Assembly (NCBI RefSeq): GCF_013267595.1
Contig: NZ_CP054011.1
Coordinates: 1,130,147-1,194,146, forward strand
Length of the DNA stretch: 64,000 nt
Direction of reading: 5' to 3'
Source of the DNA: Prevotella melaninogenica
GTDB lineage: Bacteria; Bacteroidota; Bacteroidia; Bacteroidales; Bacteroidaceae
Part shown: in pieces, positions 1-8,586 of the stretch
How positions within the stretch are numbered: the stretch's first letter is position 1
How the letters are laid out: every line of letters starts with the position of its first letter
Program-made: the position numbers and the translations under genes
Notes under the pieces: generated by a model
Told to the model about the DNA's origin: nothing
Seen by the model: only the letters and a program-made list of their open reading frames with translations
Databases searched by the model: none

Positions 1-20
1 AAGATATAGATTAAACAAAT

Positions 21-54
21 AGACAACCAAGATAGTCTTGGCTGTCTATTTTAT
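21..54. terminator. Terminator hairpin of a gene outside the window
   Basis: Arms at 21-32 and 36-47 (AGACAACCAAGA / TCTTGGCTGTCT) pair with one A/C mismatch across a 3-base loop. ATTTTATT follows on the + strand. It probably ends a gene that lies to the left of the window; the reverse strand also has a weak T tract, so the direction is not certain. Confidence 0.6.
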
Positions 55-189
55 TCACTCTTCGACACTGATAACCATTTCTTTTTAAAACGTCAAAAAT
101 TTGTAGATAGGATGTTGAAAAATCATTACATAAATTCATATAAAACACCTAAAAGAAAGCAGAAAAATACGTGTAAAAAGCGAGATTGC

Positions 190-330
190 AATCAACAGTA
201 AATCAATTAGTTATGAAGTGGTGTAAGAAAAGGTGCTTAATTAGACTTCAAAAGGGCGTTAATAAGGCGCTTAAAGGGCATCTTTTGCAAGCTTAAAGGG
301 CGTCTTCAAGAAGTCAAAAGAGCACATATT
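190..330 (+). repeat. Dispersed ~100-bp intergenic repeat, copy 1
   Basis: Shares the blocks AAAAGGTGCTTAATT, AAAGGGCGTTA and GGGCATCTTTTGCAAGC, in the same order, with the reverse complement of 42506-42625. The unit contains several AAAGGGCGT/ATCTT half repeats. It is non-coding; a dispersed genomic repeat is the likely explanation. The rest of 55-530 shows no gene. Confidence 0.7.
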
Positions 331-537
331 GATTTTGAGTCGTGGGAAAATAGTTTACAAATATCAGCTAATAAGGGAAAGGTTGTTTGTGTAAGACAGG
401 TAGACGTCGCACCTAATTAGATTAATCATGTAGATTATCCCCCATTCTAAAACCATCTAATTGGGAGTAATCATACCTTCATTATAGATTTACCCCAAAT
501 TTCTGAAGAGCTATAAGAAGACCTTTAAGTTATGTTT

Positions 538-620
538 CCTGTCATATCTGTCATTTTGTGTTGGTGCTTAACTCGTTGGTTTATAATATAGTTGCGTGAA
601 ATGTTAAATGTGACAGCAAC
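538..620 (-). repeat. 82-84 bp TTGCTGTCA element, copy 1
   Basis: On the minus strand it reads TTGCTGTCACATTTAACA at one end and TGACAGATATGACAGG at the other, with an AT-rich middle. The same design occurs at 11705-11788, 52335-52417 and 54797-54879. This copy is the most decayed at its outer end (CCTGTCATA instead of TTGCTGTCA). Confidence 0.75.
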
Positions 621-710
621 TAAAAACAAAACTATTTTCATAATAAATAGGTGTTTTTTTATTCATGAAGATAATTTGGTGAAGTAGAAGTGTCTTTTTC
701 TTGTTCTAAC

Positions 711-741
711 TTTGCTATCTCATTGGTTTGTGTTATCTTTG
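711..741 (+). promoter_or_regulatory. Bacteroidetes-type promoter of dnaG
   Basis: TTTG at 711-714 is followed after 19 bases by TATCTTTG at 734-741, a full match to the TTTG-N19-TAnnTTTG pattern of the Bacteroidetes primary sigma factor. The ATG of dnaG is at 749, so transcription would begin at or within a few bases of the start codon. Confidence 0.8.
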
Positions 742-748
742 TAGCATA

Positions 749-2698
749 ATGATAGATAGACCGACTGTAGATAGGATTATGAATGCGTCGAATATCGTTG
801 AGGTAGTCAGCGATTTCGTTTCTTTACGCAAGACGGGAACAAGCTATAAAGGTTTGTGCCCTTTTCATGATGACCGTACACCATCGTTTTCCGTTAGTCC
901 TGTGAAAGGTGTTTATAAATGCTTTTCGTGTGGTGCGGCGGGTAATGCTGTGAAGTTTATCATGGAGCATGAGCAGATGACTTATCCTGAAGCCTTGAAG
1001 TGGCTTGCGAATAAGTATCATATTGAGGTGCATGAACGAGAACTGACGAATGAGGAAAAGCAGCAGGAGAATGAACGAGAATCAATGTTCTTGGTCAATG
1101 AGTGGGCTGCAAAGTACTTTAATGATATCTTGCACAACGATGTTGATGGTATGGCTATTGGTATGCAGTATTTTCGCAGCCGTGGTTTTAGAGATGATAT
1201 CATTCGTAAGTTTCAGTTAGGTTTCTGTCTGTCGAGCCGTCATGCCTTTGCTGATGCAGCCTTAAAGGCAGGTTTTCAAAGAGATTTTCTTATAAAGACA
1301 GGTCTTTGCTTCGAGCGTGAGAATGGAGAACTTATCGACCGCTTCAATGGACGTGTGATGTTCCCATGGGTGAGTGTGAGCGGTAAGGTGACAGCCTTTG
1401 GTGGTCGTCTGCTGGATTCTCGTACAAAGGGCGTTAGTCAGAAGTATGTCAATTCTCCCGATAGCGTTATCTATCATAAAGAGAGAGAACTCTATGGTAT
1501 CTTCCAAGCAAAGAAAGCTATTGCCAAGCACGACCTTGTTTATATGGTAGAGGGATATACAGACGTTGTCTCTATGCACCAGTGTGGTATTGAGAATGTC
1601 GTAGCCAATAGTGGTACGGCGTTGTCTGTACATCAGATTCGACTCTTGCGTCGCTTCACTTCCAATATCGTTTTGCTCTATGATGGTGACGAAGCTGGTC
1701 AGCATGCCGCCCTTCGCGGTACGGATATGCTATTGGCAGAGGGGATGAATGTGAAAGTGTTGTTGCTTCCTGACGGTAAAGACCCTGATGAGTTCGCACG
1801 TAGTTATAGTGCGGATGATTTCAGAAAATATATTGAAGATAATCAGACAGACTTCATCGTCTTTAAGATTAACGTACTATTAAAGGGTGTCACTGATCCG
1901 ATTAAGCGTTCAGAGGCAGTTGGCTCAATAGTGCAAAGTATTTCTGTTATCAAAGACCCGATACTTCGTGATACCTATATCCGTGAGTGTGCGAATCGTA
2001 CAGGTGTGTCAGAGCGTACATTGATGGAACAGATGAATCGTAATATCTATTCCAATCGTGAACAGCAGACACGTGAACAACAGACACGTGAACAACAGCA
2101 ACATCGTACAGTAGTCATAGAGGAGCAACAGAGAGAAGAGGAGGTGGATACATCTACTCAATTGGCATCAAAGGTAGAAGAGATGCTTATTCAGGCTGTT
2201 ATCAAGGATGGCGAGAAGGTTATCTTCCGTGATGTGAAAGATGAGAATAGCGGAGAGACATATAACTTGACCGTAGCACAATACATTGCTTATGACCTTG
2301 GAAGCGATAATCTTGGTTTCTCAAATGAACTTTATACTAAGATACTGCAGGAGGCTGTAGAGCATTGTGGTGAAGAAGGTTTCAAGGCTGAAGAGTATTT
2401 TACACAGCATGCAGACATCAATATTGCATCTGTAGCAGTGAGATTGAGCGTAGATCGTTTCCAACTTGCAGAGAGTCTGCAAGTGAAAGAAACAGAACAA
2501 ACACTGCGTGACCGTGTCATACATCTTGTAGCTGATTTCCGTTTAGAATATGTTTCTTCCCACTTGAAAGAATTGAATGAACGACTTCTGCAGGTGAAAG
2601 ATCCGCAAGAGATGCAAGAAGTTATGAGTGAGATAATGAGGACACAGAACCTTCGTAATGAATTAGCAAAAAAAACAGGAGGTAATATTCTGGTATGA
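749..2698 (+). CDS. dnaG: DNA primase DnaG
   Basis: Makes RNA primers for the replisome. The N-terminal CHC2 zinc finger is visible (C37-x2-H40 and C58-x2-C61), followed by the primase core and a TOPRIM domain with EGYTD and the DGDEAG acidic motif. A glutamine-rich linker with tandem REQQT repeats (about 2058-2110) leads into the C-terminal helicase-binding region. The length, about 649 residues, is normal for Bacteroidetes. An in-frame TTG at 728 would add seven residues, but it lies upstream of the -7 box at 734-741, so the ATG at 749 is chosen. The next gene overlaps by four bases (ATGA), which suggests co-transcription. Very sure of identity. Confidence 0.96.
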   Translation: MIDRPTVDRIMNASNIVEVVSDFVSLRKTGTSYKGLCPFHDDRTPSFSVSPVKGVYKCFSCGAAGNAVKFIMEHEQMTYPEALKWLANKYHIEVHERELTNEEKQQENERESMFLVNEWAAKYFNDILHNDVDGMAIGMQYFRSRGFRDDIIRKFQLGFCLSSRHAFADAALKAGFQRDFLIKTGLCFERENGELIDRFNGRVMFPWVSVSGKVTAFGGRLLDSRTKGVSQKYVNSPDSVIYHKERELYGIFQAKKAIAKHDLVYMVEGYTDVVSMHQCGIENVVANSGTALSVHQIRLLRRFTSNIVLLYDGDEAGQHAALRGTDMLLAEGMNVKVLLLPDGKDPDEFARSYSADDFRKYIEDNQTDFIVFKINVLLKGVTDPIKRSEAVGSIVQSISVIKDPILRDTYIRECANRTGVSERTLMEQMNRNIYSNREQQTREQQTREQQQHRTVVIEEQQREEEVDTSTQLASKVEEMLIQAVIKDGEKVIFRDVKDENSGETYNLTVAQYIAYDLGSDNLGFSNELYTKILQEAVEHCGEEGFKAEEYFTQHADINIASVAVRLSVDRFQLAESLQVKETEQTLRDRVIHLVADFRLEYVSSHLKELNERLLQVKDPQEMQEVMSEIMRTQNLRNELAKKTGGNILV

Positions 2699-4374
2699 TG
2701 AATATGATAAGAAACTTATTCAAACCATCACTTCGTCTCTCAGACCTTGATTTAGGTGAGAATAGAAGGATTGTCTCAAAGGCATTGAAGGCACTCAACT
2801 GTACTGGGGAATGGAGAAAAGAGGGTGAAGCTGCAATTGTTCGTTATACATTTCAGAGTGGACATTTTGGTATTCGTATTATCGGTAATTGTCCACAAGT
2901 GGAATTGTCATACCTCTTCTTTGCTGAGGCTGAGATGAAAGATATAAATATTGTACGCCATGTGTGCAATCACTTTAATCTTAATTCTACCGGTCCACGT
3001 TTTAGTTATACTATCAATGAGGAAACAAATGTCATAGACTTGCATATCCTGACGGCTCTTCTATTAGATGAAGACCGTGCCCAAGATATTCTTTCTTCGG
3101 CTATGGTCGATATGTTTTTATGGCAGAATTCTTTTATTAGAAGTCTGACTGATGTGAAGAAGGAAGCAAAAAGTTCGGCTACGAGTGATTTGGAATGGTC
3201 TGAGAAGGAAGTTGCGCGTGATTTCTTTCTCCTTCGAGAACAGGAATTAAGACATCAGAAGAAAGGTGCAGAGTGGCGTCAGAATGATAAGGAAGCTGCA
3301 ACTTTGAAGCAGTGGATGGATAAGGTTTTTGGTTTGGTGGATGTTGTCTTCTCTGAGTTGACTGTGGTAACAGATACCGTAACAGTTATCAACGACCGTG
3401 AATCTATAGCATCCTATAATCTGTCCGACACTCTGATAGTAGATGGAGCGTTTGTTCGACAGAAGGCAATGCTCGACCTTGTATTCTTCCTCCCAGCTCA
3501 TCCGACGACTCGTCGTCGTATGACTTTTAGTATTCAGCAGGCTGATGGTTGTGAAGATGTGCTTTACTATCAGGTAGTTGCTACATTGTTGCCATTGCCA
3601 TCAGGGATTGGTAGACCCCTTCATTCGAAGGAAGTACAGGTGCAGTCGCACTCTGTCTTGTTGGCATACGACCTTCGCTCAACAAAGCAGTTGCAGGATG
3701 AGTTCGTTTATATGTGGAAGGAGGCTAAGAGTAAGGTAGCTAATGGTGAGGAGAACCAACTAACCGAAGAGCAACGATTGATTGCCAATGTAGAGAGTGT
3801 GGATGCTGCTCGCTTTGTTTATCGTAGTCGGACTCTTCATCGTCAGAAGCGTTACTATGAAGCGATTTCTTGTTTGGAGAACGCTTACCGCCTTTTGAAT
3901 TCTAATATAGATAAAAAGAGTCTGGAAGAACGGAACCTCTTCTTAGAGGTCTGCTATATGTTAGGCTTCTGCTATAATGAGTTGCAACAGTATGATAGGG
4001 CTTATTACTACCTTACGTTTGTAACAGGAGTTAATCGTACTCTTTATGCTGAGGAGTATGTTAACTGTATGATTTATTTGGGTGATTATCGTTCGCTGAT
4101 GACCATAGACGGAATCTTGGAAGACTTACATAATTCTATTGTTGAAGATGAAGAAGGCGAAGTCGAGCAATCGGTGCACACTTTTCTACAGTTTCTTTAC
4201 CGACGAAAGGCTTATGTGTTGGTAGAGTTGCATAGGTTTGATGAGGCGGAAGAAATGCTTCGTCAGATGATTGATGACCCGGAGTCAGGTGACTTTGCAT
4301 TAGACGAGTTAGCGTATATTCAGCAGTTACGAGAGAAGGATAAGACTGGCGGAACAGTCGAATCGAATAGTTAG
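2695..4374 (+). CDS. TPR-repeat protein of unknown function
   Basis: A 559-residue soluble protein with no signal peptide. The C-terminal third has degenerate tetratricopeptide-like helical pairs (around residues 380-540, e.g. the stretch with RQKRYYEAISCLENAYRLL and the LHRFDEAEEML segment), so a scaffold or protein-binding role is plausible. The N-terminal two thirds are not recognised; they are rich in Asp/Glu and look like an alpha/beta fold of the kind found in Bacteroidetes-only proteins. The start codon overlaps the dnaG stop (ATGA), and cls follows after 17 bases, so the three genes form a probable operon. There is no known link between the functions. Confidence 0.8.
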   Translation: MMNMIRNLFKPSLRLSDLDLGENRRIVSKALKALNCTGEWRKEGEAAIVRYTFQSGHFGIRIIGNCPQVELSYLFFAEAEMKDINIVRHVCNHFNLNSTGPRFSYTINEETNVIDLHILTALLLDEDRAQDILSSAMVDMFLWQNSFIRSLTDVKKEAKSSATSDLEWSEKEVARDFFLLREQELRHQKKGAEWRQNDKEAATLKQWMDKVFGLVDVVFSELTVVTDTVTVINDRESIASYNLSDTLIVDGAFVRQKAMLDLVFFLPAHPTTRRRMTFSIQQADGCEDVLYYQVVATLLPLPSGIGRPLHSKEVQVQSHSVLLAYDLRSTKQLQDEFVYMWKEAKSKVANGEENQLTEEQRLIANVESVDAARFVYRSRTLHRQKRYYEAISCLENAYRLLNSNIDKKSLEERNLFLEVCYMLGFCYNELQQYDRAYYYLTFVTGVNRTLYAEEYVNCMIYLGDYRSLMTIDGILEDLHNSIVEDEEGEVEQSVHTFLQFLYRRKAYVLVELHRFDEAEEMLRQMIDDPESGDFALDELAYIQQLREKDKTGGTVESNS

Positions 4375-4391
4375 TGGAAAGGAGAATATAG

Positions 4392-5813
4392 ATGATTTAT
4401 GTTCATTGGGCATTCTTAGCAGTCTACGTTGTTGTCATCATTATAGTGATGGTACGCGTATTGATGGATAACCGACAGCCAGCCAAGACAATGGCGTGGA
4501 TGTTGGTGCTAACGTTTATCCCAATGTTAGGTATCATTCTTTACTTCTTCTTCGGTCAGACTACACGTAAAGAACGTAAGATATGGCAGTATAGTATGGA
4601 CCAGCTGACAAAGCATTCCATGTTGGAGTTTGTAGAACAGAAGCGTCTTCATCTGCCTAATGAGTACCGAGAACTCATCAAACTCTTCATGAATCAGAAC
4701 TGGGTCTTACCATTTAAGAATAACGAAACAGAGATTTATACTTCTGGATACGAGTTCTTTCCTTCTTTGTTAATGGAGATTGGTAAGGCTGAACATCATA
4801 TCCATTTAGATACCTTTATTATTGCCAGTGACCCCTTGGGGCAGATTGTTGCTGATGCTTTGATTGATAAAGCACGACAAGGAGTTGAGGTACGTGTTAT
4901 CTATGATGATGTAGGTTCTTGGAAAACAAAGAATCGTTTCTTTGACCGTATGCGTGCTGAGGGAATAGAAGTATATGCCTTCATGCCTGTACGCTTCCCA
5001 ATCTTTACCAGTAAGGTGAACTATCGTAATCATAGAAAGATATGTGTCATAGATGGTGAAGTTGGTTTTATCGGTGGTATGAATATCGCCAATCGCTATG
5101 TGAAAGGGATAAAGAAATTAGCTTGGCGTGATACACATGTTAAGATAACTGGTGCTGCGGTATATGGTTTGCAACGTGCCTTCTTGGTAGATTGGTTCTT
5201 TGTGAGTCGTGAGTTGATAACCGACCATGTTTATTATCCGGTCAGTAAGGTTGCTGAGAATGATAGTCTTATTCAGATTGTCACCAGTAGTCCAACAAGT
5301 TTATGGCCAGAGATTGAGCAAGGATACGTAAGAGTACTTACCAGTGCGAAGCAATATGTCTATATGGAAACACCTTACTTCCTGCCTACTGACCCAATCC
5401 TCTTTGCTATGCGTACTGCAGCCTTGTCGGGAGTAGATGTAAGACTGATGATTCCTTACGAGACAGACACTAAGATAGTGGAATGGGCTTCACGCACTTA
5501 TGTCTTAGCAACGGTGAAAGCGGGAGTAAAAGTTTATTTATATAAGGCTGGCTTTAATCATTCAAAACTTCTTGTTGCCGATGATAGTATAGCAACGATT
5601 GGTTCTACTAATGTTGACTTCCGTAGCTTTGAGAATGACTTTGAAGCAAATGCTTTCTTCTATGATAAGAAAATAGCATTAGAAGTAAAGGATATCTTCT
5701 TAACAGATCAAGAAGAGTGTGTTGCTTTGGAAGATGTACGAAACCTTACACATCGTTCCTTCTTACAACGCCTTTGGGAATCAATGGTAAGACTTTTGAG
5801 CCCACTGTTTTAA
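4392..5813 (+). CDS. cls: Cardiolipin synthase (PLD family)
   Basis: Condenses two phosphatidylglycerols to cardiolipin and glycerol at the inner membrane. Two N-terminal transmembrane helices (about residues 5-23 and 32-52) form the PLDc_N region. Two phospholipase D motifs follow: NHRKICVIDGEVGFIGGMN and NHSKLLVADDSIATIGSTN. The length of 473 residues is typical. It is the third gene of the dnaG-TPR-cls run, 17 bases after the TPR gene. Confident family call; which of several possible Cls paralogues it is cannot be said. Confidence 0.93.
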   Translation: MIYVHWAFLAVYVVVIIIVMVRVLMDNRQPAKTMAWMLVLTFIPMLGIILYFFFGQTTRKERKIWQYSMDQLTKHSMLEFVEQKRLHLPNEYRELIKLFMNQNWVLPFKNNETEIYTSGYEFFPSLLMEIGKAEHHIHLDTFIIASDPLGQIVADALIDKARQGVEVRVIYDDVGSWKTKNRFFDRMRAEGIEVYAFMPVRFPIFTSKVNYRNHRKICVIDGEVGFIGGMNIANRYVKGIKKLAWRDTHVKITGAAVYGLQRAFLVDWFFVSRELITDHVYYPVSKVAENDSLIQIVTSSPTSLWPEIEQGYVRVLTSAKQYVYMETPYFLPTDPILFAMRTAALSGVDVRLMIPYETDTKIVEWASRTYVLATVKAGVKVYLYKAGFNHSKLLVADDSIATIGSTNVDFRSFENDFEANAFFYDKKIALEVKDIFLTDQEECVALEDVRNLTHRSFLQRLWESMVRLLSPLF

Positions 5814-5945
5814 AAGGGGCAAAGGGTTTACAGTTATAATTCTTCCTTTTTAAAAACAGTATCTTTACACCTCTTCTTTGTAGAAAGGCGACTGAAGATG
5901 AGATAGTTTTCTTTCAATTTATTCTTTTATTCTACTTTTTCTTTT

Positions 5946-5953
5946 TACCTTTG
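5946..5953 (+). promoter_or_regulatory. Orphan -7 box (TACCTTTG)
   Basis: A consensus TAnnTTTG box with no protein gene close behind it; the nearest credible start codon on this strand is more than 400 bases away. A clean terminator follows at 5999, so this may drive a short RNA. No good TTTG -33 element is seen at the right distance. Confidence 0.45.
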
Positions 5954-5998
5954 TGCCGTGAAACAATTAGCAATGACATATCCAGCCAATTCAGCGCA

Positions 5999-6029
5999 GC
6001 AAAGAAACTTTGATTTCTTTGCCTTTTTT
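5999..6029 (+). terminator. Rho-independent terminator
   Basis: Perfect 9-bp stem GCAAAGAAA (5999-6007) / TTTCTTTGC (6014-6022), 6-base loop, followed by CTTTTTT. Confidence 0.75.
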
Positions 6030-6153
6030 AGTGCTTTATATTTGGTAGTTTCAGATATTTTGCTAACGCACACGCACACAGGCGCTACTAGCGTTTAATC
6101 ATTCTTTTTTTCTTCCATTCTACGCGCGCGCGAAGCGTGGTGTAACCCTTGTA

Positions 6154-6192
6154 AACAAAGGACTTCTAGGAGTTTCCTTTGTTCGCTTTTTT
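6154..6192 (+). terminator. Second terminator-like hairpin
   Basis: 9-bp perfect stem AACAAAGGA (6154-6162) / TCCTTTGTT (6175-6183), 12-base loop with possible inner pairs, followed by CGCTTTTTTG. Confidence 0.6.
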
Positions 6193-6385
6193 GTGTCTTT
6201 TTGTCAAGAAGCAAAGAAGCAAAATAAGATTGGAAGATTTATGCTGATTTCGTATTTATGGTTATTCTTTTGCTATATTTTTCTGCAAATTTTGTGATGG
6301 GCGTTTGCCAATAATAGTAATAACTCAATAGAAAGATAGTTTCTTATTTTTGTAGCAATACAATATATTTTTTAATGAATCAATT

Positions 6386-6604
6386 ATGGAGAAAAAACAA
6401 TTAAAAAAGAAAAAGTATGAAAGTCCTAGGATTGGGATATTTCATTATGTATCGGACACTTCTCTCATGGAAACGTCATTTCCAAATGATGGTGGTCATA
6501 CCAAAGCTGGTGACGACGGTCAGTCTCTTAATGCTAAACAAGCATTATTCTTTGAGGAAGATACAAAGGAAAGTGAAACCCATAATCAGTGGGATTCTAA
6601 TTAA
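6386..6604 (+). CDS. Small conserved-type protein upstream of adhesin
   Basis: A 72-residue polar protein that begins with a very basic run (MEKKQLKKKKYESPRIGIF). Small Bacteroidales proteins of this type, with a basic start, a Y-x-S/T-P-x-I motif and a Gly/Asp-rich tail, are often found next to surface lipoprotein genes; their function is not known. No signal peptide. A TATTTTTG -7 box lies at 6345-6352, 34 bases before the ATG. The adhesin gene starts 31 bases after this stop, so the two are probably co-transcribed. The overlapping +2-frame ORF at 6417 is regarded as spurious. Confidence 0.6.
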   Translation: MEKKQLKKKKYESPRIGIFHYVSDTSLMETSFPNDGGHTKAGDDGQSLNAKQALFFEEDTKESETHNQWDSN

Positions 6605-6635
6605 TCAGAAAGTTTAGAATTTAACAAACAAAAAG

Positions 6636-8210
6636 ATGAAGTTAAAAACATTATTATTATTAGCTTTTGTAGCTCTGATTTCCTTTACGGGATGTGCTGG
6701 AGATGAGGTTACAGCGAATCAGGATGAAAAACAGGGTATGACAGCATTTGTAGTTGAAGAGAATGCCTCTCCTGTCACACGTACTACTGCGGAATATGAC
6801 GGTAGTGGAATTAATTTTTTCTGGACACCCTATGATTTCATTTGGGTTAATAACTCAGCAGCTTCACCAGCTTTACAAATGAATGCTCGGAATGACATTC
6901 CGTCTACTGGTAAGGCTGCTAAAGCGAAGTTCTGGTTCAATGGAAATTTTACGGCTAGCAGTTATCCTCTCCGTTATACTACAGGAACTGGTAAGGGAGA
7001 CGAGGTCAGAATATCTTCCTATCAGATACAAAAAGAACCGAATGATGCTTCGCATTTTGGGTCCTCTGGAAATTGCGGAACAGCAACTGCGCATAATGCC
7101 AATGGGGTCTACAAGTTTATATTAGATCATAAAGCATCTTACATTACTTTCCTACCTTATTCAACTGATGGATCTATTAAGGAGACGATTATACAAAAGA
7201 TAAAGGTAGAGGCAAATAAGGCTATTGCTGGTACCTATTCCTTTGATGACAATGGATTAGATACTACGTCGCCCACGGGTTCTTCAAATGATATAACTTT
7301 AATGCTGAAGGTTAATTATTATGATGGATTTCCAGTACCATCATCTCCGTCTGCTACCACAAATGCAGCATTGATGGTTATTGCTCCAGGTACTTATAGT
7401 AGCCTGAAAGTGACTTATACAATCTATGATCCCGAAACTACGGTGAGCGGAGATATTGTAAAAGAGTATAGTAATGTCACATTTATAGCCGGGAAGAACA
7501 AAAAGATTAGTACTGATCTTAAGGTGCCAATAATGGGAGACGATTTCTATATGTGGGATGCACAGCAGGAAGCTTGGGCTGGATTTAAAATGTATCAGTC
7601 ATTTAAGAAGAATGCACCGGATAGTCATTATCCATCAAGTAAGACAAGCGACCCTCTACGTTGGTATAATGATGCAGCTGGTAATCCTGTGGCTGCAAAC
7701 ACGGCAAAAGACTGTCCTAACTTCAATGAAACCCTGTGGTATATCTTGAAGGGTGATCCTCACTTAGTAAGTGGTCTTTGCTCCATGAGAGGTCATTTGT
7801 TTTATATGGATGGTGTATGGTTCAAGAAGAAAGCAAATATTCCTGGATTCCGTTCTGATGAGGGACCTGCTCCTTATAACTATGACTATAGGTTATCATC
7901 TAACGAACTAGGGAGTACAATGGACCACCCTGCAACATTGGGAGAACCTTCCAACAAGGCTGATTATTTCTTTGTAGCCGCTCCTCGTTTTGGCTATTCA
8001 TACAGCGATGGAGGAATAGCTTCGTCTTTAGGAGGATTTGGAACCAATGATGGAAATCCAACCATTTGGGGTACTGTCTTCTGGACAAGTACGGGTAACA
8101 GCAATTTTGGTCCTCGAGCCTATGGTATCATGCTGAATCCTTCTGTTCCTTCTGTTCGTACGGAAACTTGGGGTCGCGGTAATGCTGCCTCTATATGGAA
8201 GGGAGAGTAG
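6636..8210 (+). CDS. Fimbrillin-like surface lipoprotein
   Basis: A 524-residue lipoprotein: type II signal peptide with lipobox FTGC (Cys20) followed by AGDE, an acidic stretch like the Bacteroidetes lipoprotein surface-export signal. The segment after it (SPVTRTTAEYDGSGINFFW then a beta-rich domain) resembles the Mfa/FimA fimbrillin-like family. The C-terminal half (from about residue 300) has many Trp/Gly/Tyr and a pattern like the carbohydrate- or protein-binding FISUMP/lectin-like C-terminal domains (WGTVFWTSTGN, YGIMLNPS). A cell-surface adhesin or minor fimbrial component is likely. It is preceded by the 72-residue gene and followed by an unusual palindrome array and a bidirectional terminator. 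Confidence 0.7.
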   Translation: MKLKTLLLLAFVALISFTGCAGDEVTANQDEKQGMTAFVVEENASPVTRTTAEYDGSGINFFWTPYDFIWVNNSAASPALQMNARNDIPSTGKAAKAKFWFNGNFTASSYPLRYTTGTGKGDEVRISSYQIQKEPNDASHFGSSGNCGTATAHNANGVYKFILDHKASYITFLPYSTDGSIKETIIQKIKVEANKAIAGTYSFDDNGLDTTSPTGSSNDITLMLKVNYYDGFPVPSSPSATTNAALMVIAPGTYSSLKVTYTIYDPETTVSGDIVKEYSNVTFIAGKNKKISTDLKVPIMGDDFYMWDAQQEAWAGFKMYQSFKKNAPDSHYPSSKTSDPLRWYNDAAGNPVAANTAKDCPNFNETLWYILKGDPHLVSGLCSMRGHLFYMDGVWFKKKANIPGFRSDEGPAPYNYDYRLSSNELGSTMDHPATLGEPSNKADYFFVAAPRFGYSYSDGGIASSLGGFGTNDGNPTIWGTVFWTSTGNSNFGPRAYGIMLNPSVPSVRTETWGRGNAASIWKGE

Positions 8211-8327
8211 GATTGGATTTCTGTATTTCGTAGTCTTTTAAGATGACGGAATATTAAGTATATTGTATTTTCAACGGAGTGTAACATACAGATTACGCTC
8301 CGTTTTGTTGTTAGAATACCTATCTTG

Positions 8328-8388
8328 ACAAAAGTACATTTCGTGGAGGACGAAAGTATATTTCGTGAGGTACGAAAGTATATTTTGT
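8328..8388. repeat. Array of three palindromic 17-mers, 22-bp period
   Basis: Units ACAAAAGTACATTTCGT (8328-8344), ACGAAAGTATATTTCGT (8350-8366) and ACGAAAGTATATTTTGT (8372-8388), each with ACGAAA/TTTCGT ends, are separated by 5-base spacers (GGAGG, GAGGT). The fixed period of 22 bp is about two helical turns. Confidence 0.85.
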
Positions 8389-8475
8389 CAATGATAGAAG
8401 CAAGTTGAATTTTAAGGAGAACAATTTGTTGAAAATAGAGTGCGGAGAGAGGAAAATTTATATGCGGTTGCAAGA

Positions 8476-8568
8476 AAATTTCTAACCCGTTAGAAATTTA
8501 CGGGGAACGTGTTAGCGAGAAATTTCTAACGGGTTAGAAATTTTCTTCCGACCCGTTAGAAATTTTGC
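8476..8568. repeat. AAATTTCTAAC palindrome cluster
   Basis: Two 24-bp palindromes with arms AAATTTCTAAC/GTTAGAAATTT (8476-8499 with centre CC, 8520-8543 with centre GG) plus a half copy with GTTAGAAATTT at 8555-8565. The region is non-coding, between the convergent adhesin and rsmD genes. Confidence 0.85.
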
Positions 8569-8586
8569 TCTGACCTGTTGCATTTT

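Larger units (their letters stand above)
5958..6195 (+). ncRNA. Candidate small RNA or leader region
   Basis: The region starts just after a -7 box and holds two terminator-like hairpins: GCAAAGAAA/TTTCTTTGC (5999-6007 and 6014-6022, then CTTTTTT) and AACAAAGGA/TCCTTTGTT (6154-6162 and 6175-6183, then CGCTTTTTT). A 41-codon ORF (5973-6098) overlaps the first hairpin; its Phe-rich middle comes from the T-rich stem, so it is probably not a real peptide. An alternating CGCGCGCG tract lies at 6123-6132. It could equally be just the terminators of cls. The remaining part of 5814-6385 shows no gene. Confidence 0.35.

Noticed and set aside
728..748. TTG start giving dnaG seven more residues
   Set aside because: The extension covers the -7 promoter box; the extra residues are not part of primase.
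1262..1705. 147-codon ORF on the minus strand inside dnaG
   Set aside because: Antisense shadow of a conserved gene, with no promoter and no recognisable motif.
5973..6098. 41-codon Phe-rich ORF as a leader-peptide attenuator
   Set aside because: The Phe codons come from the T-rich terminator stem, and no aromatic amino-acid gene lies downstream.
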